Source: Polytrichum commune (Eukaryota; Streptophyta; Polytrichopsida; Polytrichales; Polytrichaceae). Taken from it: a stretch of DNA of 64,000 nt. The stretch is taken from NCBI GenBank assembly GCA_950295325.1, contig OX485803.1, positions 76,339,554 to 76,403,553 of the forward strand. The letters run 5' to 3'. Each line of letters begins with the position of its first letter. Positions within the stretch are counted from its first letter, which is position 1. Shown piece after piece: positions 54,800 to 64,000 of this stretch. A program made the position numbers and the translations under genes. The notes below the pieces were generated by a model. It had not been told where the DNA came from. It ran no database searches and was given only the letters and a program-made list of their open reading frames with translations.

Positions 54800-57760
54800 A
54801 CTGTAATTAGTATTATGAGGTGCCTATTTACAATGCACTCGCAAGGTAAGAACTGATGCAGCGTGCACCTAGTGTAGTTAAAAATTCTAAACCCTCTTTC
54901 ACATACATAAATCATGTCCACAATTGGCCCATGTACACTTACAAATCCACCGTCTTGGATTGGTTTGCAAGTTATGCATTGCTTTAACATTGTGCAGAAA
55001 GTATATTTTTTTACCCAAATAACATGAGTACGCTAAATATGATATTTGTTGTCACCAATTTGAATTGTCTTGCTCAATACTAATTGTAAACCACGGCATA
55101 GTGTCACCAACACTAAATGTTAACCCAACATTACTTGTCATTCCTTGTCAATTTTTTTGGGGATTGTAGATGTACAGTGTTGCAATTACTGTCACTAACC
55201 AAGAGAATTTTCATCCAAATTTCAATCATCACAAGTTGCTGACAAGAGAAGGTAGGGTTTTGGCGAATGAACGAACCCATCCATCATCCATGACAATATT
55301 TGTTCACTTATTCATAAGAAATGTCATCCAAAAAGTTACCATAGTGACATAAAACACCATATGACACTAAATATTATATTTAGTGTAGGCACCCCAACCG
55401 AAAGCAACACCTATAAACGTCTCCCAATCACCAATAATCTACCACCTTGAACCGTTCCCCAGGGAAAAGGAGTACCTAGGTCCATGGAGTGACATCAGTG
55501 GTGCCATCAGTGGTGCCACTGCATACCCGACTTCACCACCTCCATATAGGGTAGGTAACGGGCTCCACTCTATCTCGGTTTAATTCAAGATGGGTGGCTT
55601 GTTCTAATCATTCTAGCCATTCTATTCACAAGGGTTTTGGGTAACAAGGGGGTTGGTACTTGGGATGCCAAGGGACGATCCTACAACCAAACTTTGTGGG
55701 ATCATGGAAGTGGCCATGTTGGGCTTTGATTTAGCTTGGAACTAGTACCCAACTATGTTGTGTTGGTTCTAGGCAATGAAGGTGTGGTCCTCATCATATA
55801 CATGGGGCCTAGGGATCAATTCAAGGAAGCTAGTGGTTCTGACTTTGTTTATTCATCAATTATTCAATTGAGGCTATTTTTTCTTTCTTTATACCTATGT
55901 TTATCCTAAAGACAAATATGATTTTTAAAATGTCAATTATATAACCATATGTATTGAGATCATTACTTAAGGTCACTCAAGATGAATTGGATACAAACCT
56001 AGTTGTCATGTTTGATGGATGTCAAGTTGGTACGTTGGATGGATGAGAGGTATGCTCGTATACCATAATTCCCACTCTCCTGTGCACAGCCTTGCCCAGC
56101 CTGTAATTGAAGAGACAAATACCTTTGTTAAGTCATACTACAGAGTGTGTCAGTGGCCACTAAGTTGACCTGCCAGAAAATGTTTGCTTGATGAGACTAA
56201 AATATATGGAGTTATGAGACAAGCAACCTCGTATTAGCAACCAATCAATGAAACGAACCTACTAACGAATTTAGATACTCTTTTGCTTCATTCTACGCCT
56301 CACAATTCCAGCTCAAGCCTAAACCTCAAGTGTCCCATTAACTCACATGAACTTGGAACTCATGACTTCACTTCTAGGTGACACATGCACCAGCAGGTCT
56401 TTGAAGATGGAAAGGTACTTGGGCCAGCAGCAAAGATGCCATAAGGTATGTGACCTTAGGTATGGTGGGCAATTTCCAAGTTCCCACTCCACATACCATA
56501 ATTGGATCGGCTCAGGAATATTCTCATCTGTTAAACAATTGCGAATCACACAGATTTATCCACAAGTTTGAGATTCAGAGTAAAGATGCAGGAGTTAAAA
56601 GTTAAGATTACATTATCACATAGGCCCTCCCAGCACTCCTGTAGTATTCACTTATGAAGGTATTATTGTTTAAATAAAAGTATCAAGGCACGACAAACCT
56701 TGCCACTCAATTATGGGCGTCCACTCGAATAGGATTCACGTAAGTTACCTTAATACCAAAATTCCCTTAATTATGTCTCACCTTCAAAAGAGGTGGGGTC
56801 CATCAAAAGAAGGCCGTGGTGGGCCACTCGCTGTTGGATGGTTGGTTGCGTCCATTGCAATGTTACGAAGTCTTGAGATCTGTGCAGAGAAGAGGTGACA
56901 GTCTTCTACTACTATCGCGTTTTGTACATTTCGTCAATGTGCAAAACCAAGTGGTTTTGTCAGATCGATTCACATATCAGTAGGTTTAGGCAGATTAATT
57001 TGCGAATGACATAGCGAATATCCTGAAGCAACCATGACTATTTTAGGAAATGGGCTTGACAAAGACCACAATTGAGTCAAAGGCCTACTACAAATGGTCT
57101 ACACAGGTGATTCCGATGTTAATCTTATCCCAGGGGCGCATATAGTAAAAATGTAATGCAGAATCACCCAGGTAACTCGGATGGGACTTCTTGGAGACCT
57201 GTATCACACAAACATATGTTATCACCAAAAACCAGGGTACTCTACATCAAAGACAACACATGGGATGCTTACACATCAATAAGGATGAAGAGCTTTGAAT
57301 CCAGAGGGAAAACAAAAACTTTGCGTATGTTTCCGAGATGAATACATCAAAAAGTTCGGAGGAGCCCTCAGACTTCCAGTCTTTTTGGGAGGGAACAATG
57401 GGAGGCACCTATGCAGGGAAGAGGAACTAGCATGGATGCAGGCGACTGGGCGATCTGTGAGACACAGATGTGCACCAAAAAATTCTGTTCTACATGACAT
57501 TGTAATGTACAAGTGAGATGAGGGAACCTTACATAGAAGAGTCTGATATCAACCGGTGCAGATATAATCAAAAGATTATTTGAAAGTACTAAGGAGTCTT
57601 TCTAGCACGATCAATGAAGTGCGTCTCAACTTGGTGTCTTGGAGTAAGTCCAGAACCAAACCCTCGGTATGATACACCAGAAAACTGGGCAGAGAACTAG
57701 AAAAGGGTGGATCGATATCAAGGATTCTCTGGCTTGAGATAGTTGGCATTAGTAGCTACT
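54800..57760. other. Intergenic and 3' region of the right-hand gene
   Basis: No gene is supported. The last part (about 57500-57760) is probably the 3' untranslated region of the minus-strand gene. Confidence 0.5.
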
Positions 57761-57761
57761 T

Positions 57762-60700
57762 CATGTACACAAACTCATCCTTGAACATATTATTCCTTCT
57801 TGATTGTACTTTATTTTGGATCCGTGCAGACCTTCTCATTGCCGATCCTGAATCACAACAAAAAGTTGAGGTTAGAATATGTCAGCTGCTGGTTACCCCC
57901 AAAAGTTTAAATCCCCGCACATGTTTCTCTACCAAGCACATGTTTCTTCGGTACTCAGATTATTGGAAACAATTATCATCTTTATGCCTTGCCTGATGCC
58001 GAACAAGCATCAGAGGTAGTCTTGAACAACTTTTTAACAATGCTAAGGAATATAATGCCAAGGAATATATTGCCAAGGAATACAATGCCAAATGAATGAG
58101 TAGCATACCAGGGGTTGTGCACTCTGCTGTATTAGATTCCAGCACTTCTGCTTGACTCTGCTGCCACAGTTCAAATTTTGAACACTCAGAACACCTTTTT
58201 TAAATCTGCATCTTTATTAGAAATTCTGGTCTTTGCAGACCTTGACAGCAGGTGAACTTGTGTTTAATTTGAACAATGAGGGCACGAAGAACCTGAACTA
58301 GTTATCGCTATGAATTTGTAAGAATTTGCGCTACATACCTCTTGATTCTTTGGCTTTTGACCAGTTCCAGAATGTCCTTCAATTTCACTTCGGACCTCTA
58401 CAGGTGCAGGTTTCGGAGTATTGGCTTGTCTCTTGGAAGAAGACCTTGTCAGTTTCCTCACAGCTGCAATCAAAGTGGTAGCTGGAAGATAAGATACATG
58501 GATAATATTATGAAAAGCACAAAAATTGCGTCAAATCTTAGTCCACAAAGTTACACCAAAGAGCAGGACACTTACTTTTGATAGGGGATATGTAGTCGAC
58601 TGTCTTCTCCTTAATGGCACTCTCAGACTCTTTCCTCTGGCTCTCCATTTGAGCTTCAACAAAATCAGCCAAGGGACTAGTTTCCTTGGGCAATTCTCCT
58701 GCCAAGAGCTCTTTCAGCTTTGATCCCTTCATTTCCCTCTCAACTATAGCTCTCCATGAAGGTTTTGGAAGGTGGTATCTTGGAGTGACTTCTTTATGCC
58801 CTCTTGACATGCGCTTAACAGTGCTTGAACCACACTGGCCAAAGGAATCCTCAGAGGGAGAGCTCTCAGTGCATTCTCCATCAGGAGTCCCTTCTCTTGG
58901 AAATGTGGGTGTTAGCTTGTCGACAATACTTCCTCTCCTATTTCGAGTTCTTCGAGTACCCACACTTGCAAGTTCACTTGGGGTGGCAGCACCAGGGGGA
59001 AGGGGTACATTCTCTCCTTTCAATGATTTTTGCCTTGTGTAGGTTCGCGCTCCTTGCTTGCTGACAGTCCCCTCACTGGGCATGGGCTTGGAATCCAATT
59101 TAGCTGGAGTTTCAAGGGTCTCATTCCCTTTTGTCTGGGCATACAAATCCACGAAGCGAGATTAGAAGCACAAACAATGCCGGGGACAAGTAAGTCCTTC
59201 TCAAACAATGACCACCCAGTTCAGACCACTCGTTTTTGGGTACTTGGTAATCAAAATCCAAAATATGGTTCAAGTTAAATTCCCACCTGTTTGTTTTTAT
59301 GCTCGTCTTTCACTATTGTCGGCTTTCGAACACCTGCAGATGAACATTAAAGAGTCAAATATGAACTCACATGGTACAGGTATTAAATTGCGGACAGTAT
59401 CAAGGCTGCAGTAGAACAAGAGCATGCATGAAATTGTGAGTGATCTAAACGCTCAGCGAACTGTCACTAAGAGGGTTACCTCCTGCCACATGAAGATCTT
59501 TTGAGCCTTCACTTTTAGCAGGGCGGTCAGTTTGACCAGTGGCTGTACTGACCACCGCCAATTCAGTGAACATCTTCACCTTCTCCACAACACTCCCCGG
59601 GACACTTAACAGAACAGCCTCTGCACTCAAGCTATGCCTGTGTGATTTGACAACATTCTCATCTTCTTCTACCATTGTCAAGTCTGCCTCGTGCCAGCTT
59701 TTCCTTCTGATATGGAACTCGGCAGTAGGAGGCTGGACCTCTGTTTCTTTGATTTCTGGAGTTGAATTCAAACCGTCTTCTGGCAAGATACATGACACTA
59801 CTTCTTTCATGAGGGAATCTACATCCATCTGCGCCACTGTTGCACCTCGACCTTCACCATATTACAAGAAAAAAATGTTAGCCACAAAATCGAATGAAGA
59901 CATGGCGTTACAAAACTACATATTCACTACGCATGACAATTCGAGACAAAGCTCCAAATGGCGAAGAGTTTACAAAAACCTATTAAGTTTCACAATCTGT
60001 AACCCTTTAACGCACAAGGTATATGGTCAGCTTCGAATCTTAATAGAGACAATAGCTGTTGCAGTAGTCGGTTGATTCTCATTTATGCACGTTTCCTACG
60101 ACGAAGTCAGGACCAATTGCTAGGCATTAACATGTTCAGGAGCTTACTGCTGGGACTAAGGTCCACAGTAGGTTCTGTTGGTGCAGACTGAATATCTGGT
60201 GTACCCATTTCAGAAGCCTCTCCATCCAACCATTCTGAGAGAGAATCCACAGGCTTCTCAGCACTGCCATTCACCAAGGGCAACTCGGGACTGGTCGTGG
60301 GTCCCATATGCACCGCAGGAGTGCTGCAGTTGAGAGGAGGAGCCTCGTCAAGTTTGGAGGCCTGATCTAGGACACTTGAAGAAACTTTGAGGGTTGGTGT
60401 GCATGCCTGTTCTAAGGCTTCTCCTGACATAAGCACTAGAGATTGATCTGTAAGTGGAGGTGAGTCTCCCTCGGATGCTTGCACATGTTCCTGATGGATG
60501 ACTCCTCCCACGTTTGTGCTGCATTGCGTGGAAGCAGTTGTTGCCTCAACAGAGTTGGTTGTCACCTGTGCAGTGGAAAAGCAGAAATAAATGGGGTTGA
60601 AGAGCTCGCACAACAACGAGCAGAATCATATAGTCAAAACTGATCCGGGATTAAATGCAGGCTCTAATAACATGGTGAACTGATAAGGAAAAAATTATGA

Positions 60701-62887
60701 CGCAGTAAACCTCCATACACACCTGCTGTTCATCCTTTGCTACGAAGGGAGTATGTTGATGGAATTCCACAGTTTGGCCTGGACCACATGCAGATTTCAA
60801 AATTAAGACCGTAAACACCTCGTCAACCACACACTGAGTTGTCAGAGAGACCTCTAATGTCTCCAACATTGCAGGCAGGATTTTATCACAAAATATATCC
60901 AAATAAGATGACTAGACTCCATTTGGTCCGTTCGGCATAACCTGGAATATAACGCTGGATCTTAAGAATAGAACTCAAGAAGCTATGGATCTTGCCTGAT
61001 TGAGCGGGATTGAAATTGCCAGTTTGACTGTCTGATTCTTTGGGAGCAGGTAAGTCTTCTACTGTTTTTGCTAATTTCTTTCCATAAGTAACTTTCGCAG
61101 CCTGCGATTTGGTATCCACACATGAGAAAGTTGAAGATCTTGATAATCTTCTTCCCATTGCAGCAGCAGGTTTGACTGCCGCCTCCTTCTTTGCTGGAGG
61201 AGGAATTTGGGGTACAACGGGTGGAACAACAACTATCTTTCCCACAGACTGCCAAAAAACAAAGACAGTGCAATTAGAACTAGAGTAATGGAGAGGTACA
61301 AGAAAGAAGCATCCGAAGGTCTCCAGAAATCACGCTTCGATTCTACTCCTAAGGAGTAATCCAAACATTCGGAGTATATTTTACAGAATAATTTTAATTC
61401 ATGAACGAAGGTGAAAGAAAGTGGCCACAATCATCTAGGCATAAAATGCGTTCACCCTAAAAAATAAATCCCACATACGTCGTGAAATGTGAAGCTAACT
61501 CACAGTTCCATCAGAATTCGAAGGAGCTACAGCCTTGCTGACAGAAATCTCTGATGCTTCCACCTCCTTGTGCAGATCCTCGCATTGTTGGAGAAGCTCA
61601 CTTACGGTTTGGTCATTTGGATATGAAGCTTGATAGCGCCTCAAGTTGGCTGTAATCTCCTCAATGGGCTGCAGTAAAACAATCAGATATTAGGTAAGGG
61701 ATAACATTCATGATTTTGAATCTGTTGGGAAGAACCTCCGCTCGGTTGCATTGATGAAGATCACGCAACCAGCATCTGGAACAGAAAGGTACCTCGGCTT
61801 TCAAGCTGATAGCCAGCCGAAACAGGTCTATCACGACCTTGTGCTTCCTCTCCACCTCAGCAAGCTTGATCAAGGACAGCCAATGGGGTGCTGAGTTCAA
61901 TAGTGAAACACTTCCAGGGAGCACTGCGCTCGCTGAATTTCCAGAAAAGGAGTTCTTTGAGCAAGAACAACCTCCTTTATCAAGAGACAAGAAGCGTGGG
62001 GCCCGAGCTTTAGGTGACTTCTCAATCATGCTATTTCTCTTGCCAAATCTGGGCCGTTTCGCGCTAGTAACATGATTCGTGGTTGTTGTCGGCTTTGGGA
62101 TCACGTCTCGAGAAGTAGCAGTGAACACAATAGGTGGTTGAAACGATTTGAGATTCTCTGATGAGGGTTTTCTTTCGTGATGACCAATTGTTCTTCCTGG
62201 AATACAAATCAGAGAGGATTGTCAACTCAGAAGGAGGGGCTAAGGAAGCACTGGAACAGCAATCGATATTATGGAAATCATCACATCAATATGTACATTT
62301 TCATTACCATGGGCATAGAAAAGGGAGATTCAAAGAGCCAAAACTGGCACAAGTACCTGTAATAAAAGGTAGCTTAGTCATGTTCGTGTGGCCCCCAGAT
62401 GGAGCTTCAAAAATAGGCGAGATCTGCTTCTTAGTGGCAGTAGTAGACGCGTAACGTGAAGCGACTGCTGAATACCGCTTTGCAGGTCGTCCCATTTTTT
62501 GACCATCCATAGTGTCTTTTGAAATGAGCTCCTGACTGCAAATCGAGGAGGGCATTGCCATGCAGTCAGCATCTACACAGTGACACGAGTCTACAATGAC
62601 CGAGTCGTGATTTCAAAATTCCATAACATACACTACGAGTACATGCATACATCGCTCATCAAAACTTAATTTGGACTCAAACATCGGACTCAACTTGGTT
62701 CTGGTCTCCATGGAAAATTTCAACATCGTGTTTAAGATAAGATAAAAGATTACGGATAGACATCTGAATTCGCTCCATTTGAATGTCATTTGCGAGAATA
62801 CCTTTTGTTAAGAAGGTTGACGCGGCCATTGATGTCTTTCAAAGCTCGCTCCTGGCGATGGCTGAACGACGCCGCTCGCCTGAACAT
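57762..62887 (-). CDS. Unrecognised Ser/Lys-rich protein, 13 exons, 957 aa
   Basis: Exons: 62887-62802, 62535-62357, 62196-61793, 61668-61504, 61248-60942, 60778-60723, 60565-60148, 59851-59480, 59333-59287, 59134-58576, 58481-58339, 58160-58109, 57847-57762. All borders are GT..AG and phase holds from ATG to TGA; the last two small exons are least certain. An acceptor five bases before the ATG implies a 5' untranslated exon. The protein starts MFRRAASFSHRQERALKDIN, is mostly disordered and rich in Ser, Thr, Pro and Lys, and has one compact helical block (WLSLIKLAEVERKHKVVIDL onward, about residues 190-260). Basic clusters (RRTRNRRGS, LTRSSSKRQ, C-terminal MRRSARIQNK) and many S/T-P sites suggest a nuclear, perhaps chromosome- or cytoskeleton-associated, phosphoprotein. 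I do not recognise the family and assign no function. Confidence 0.8.
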
Positions 62888-62892
62888 TGTGC

Positions 62893-64000
62893 CTGAAAGT
62901 GAAGGTTTTCCCCTTGATCAGTACTGAAGGCAATGGTTGTATAAAACTAATCTCAAGTGACGCATTGAATCGCCACAAAATGTTGAATGCCTTCATTTTC
63001 AAATACTCACTTTCACATACTACTGATGCTACACATGTAGACCACAAAATTGGACAGCGGACACTACTGATGCAAACAATACAGGACCAAAGAAGAACAA
63101 TCAGAACACCCGTGCCCTGCAATTTCCAGATAGCACGGCAGCCAACAGTGTAGGTGTAGGTGGTAGATTGATGTGCAGCACTACTTTCTCAGTGGTATCT
63201 CATAAAATGTAGGATATAAAAAAAAAACAGTCCGTACAACTGGGGAAAACTTGTACTAACAAAGTGCACATGTGTATTGGAAAGTCCTCCAGATCTCAGC
63301 GAATTGATGAAATTATAGCTACCATGCCATCTTTGCGCTAATATCGGACACTCTGACGCTCAGCTTCATCATTCAACTCACATATATACAAGAGGTGCTT
63401 ACTTCTTAAAAATGAATTAATCTGATGAATTTCCATGTGACAATCCAAATGATCGGAGATTATAATGGTGAATGTGAATGTCTTCACGATTCAAATGAGA
63501 TAACAGTACCTACTAGTCCGCAGGAGGCCAATTGGAGCAACCTTTCATTTTAGAAGACACATTCGCACTAGGACCATAGTGCCTAAACGACCCAACGCAA
63601 TAAAGAGGTACCATTTCCCTCGCTCGCTACTACTAAGATTTAGTGATCGAGGCATAGATGCGGCATCTCCCTAGCCTCTCCCTCCACCTTCTACAGATCC
63701 TACTACAATGCGTAACTAATTTTCTTCAAGACCTTTAACGAGCAGACAAGTAGACAATCACTGGCCGATAAGGCGTATACTACATTCTAAGCAGCTTCCG
63801 TACCTGGGGCCTATACGGAAGGCTCCATAGTGACAAACCGCGATATAGTCTCTTCGTCACGGTAGCTCTATATTCGCCTTCACAAAACTTCCATACTGTA
63901 AATTCCACTTTCAAATCGCACAATTTCAAGCAACCTTGCATTGTAGCATGGACACATTTGCACTAGACTACAGTGCCTATGATACAGTGCAAGAGAGGTA
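62893..64000. other. Upstream region of the right-hand gene
   Basis: It contains the 5' intron ending CACTTTCAG at 62893 and presumably the promoter, which I could not place. No other gene is seen to the end of the window. Confidence 0.45.

Overview
The window looks like nuclear DNA of a land plant. It has plant-type split genes (an eight-exon tonoplast sugar transporter, an eight-exon EMB8-like hydrolase and a 13-exon unrecognised gene), an intronless tRNA-Ser with internal A and B boxes, TTTAGGG-type telomere-like runs, a Ty1/copia element and several non-autonomous DNA transposons. The copia proteins and the DUF7869-like gene suggest a non-seed plant (bryophyte, lycophyte or fern). That is an inference, and I cannot name the species.

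Layout. 1-720 is a G-rich minisatellite. 1.2-8.3 kb holds minus-strand coding exons: two unknown pieces, an FCP1-like HAD phosphatase exon, and a three-exon frame (8242 to 3838) with a ParB/DGQH-like motif and an in-frame stop at codon 79. 8.3-12.6 kb is a repeat-rich gap between two divergently facing TATA-like sites. 12.9-13.85 kb is a tandem palindrome array, followed by a plus-strand DUF7869-like gene (14.0-17.1 kb) that seems frameshifted. 17.6-22.97 kb is a 5'-truncated, decayed copia element with a 3' LTR. 23-33 kb is transposon-rich, with an exon fragment copied from the sugar transporter, MITEs and a hAT relic. 33.56-38.22 kb is the EMB8-like gene and 39.96-43.45 kb the sugar transporter, both on the minus strand. 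44.5-57.7 kb is intergenic, with 61-bp repeats, a tRNA-Ser, a peroxidase exon relic, hAT pieces and a complete 1,090-bp hAT-type insertion. 57.76-62.89 kb is a 957-residue unrecognised minus-strand gene.

The most unusual feature is a family of about 28 copies of TTTGGGTCG-NN-CGACCCAAA. The 9-bp arms are conserved and the central dinucleotide varies. All copies lie between 3.4 and 13.9 kb, mostly in introns or upstream DNA of the two divergent unusual genes, and include a 57-bp x7 array that fills most of one intron and a 79-bp array upstream of the other gene. The ordinary genes further right have none. Intron boundaries for the three well-modelled genes were derived by reading splice sites and checking that phase is kept from ATG to stop. 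All homology statements come from motif recognition, not from searches.
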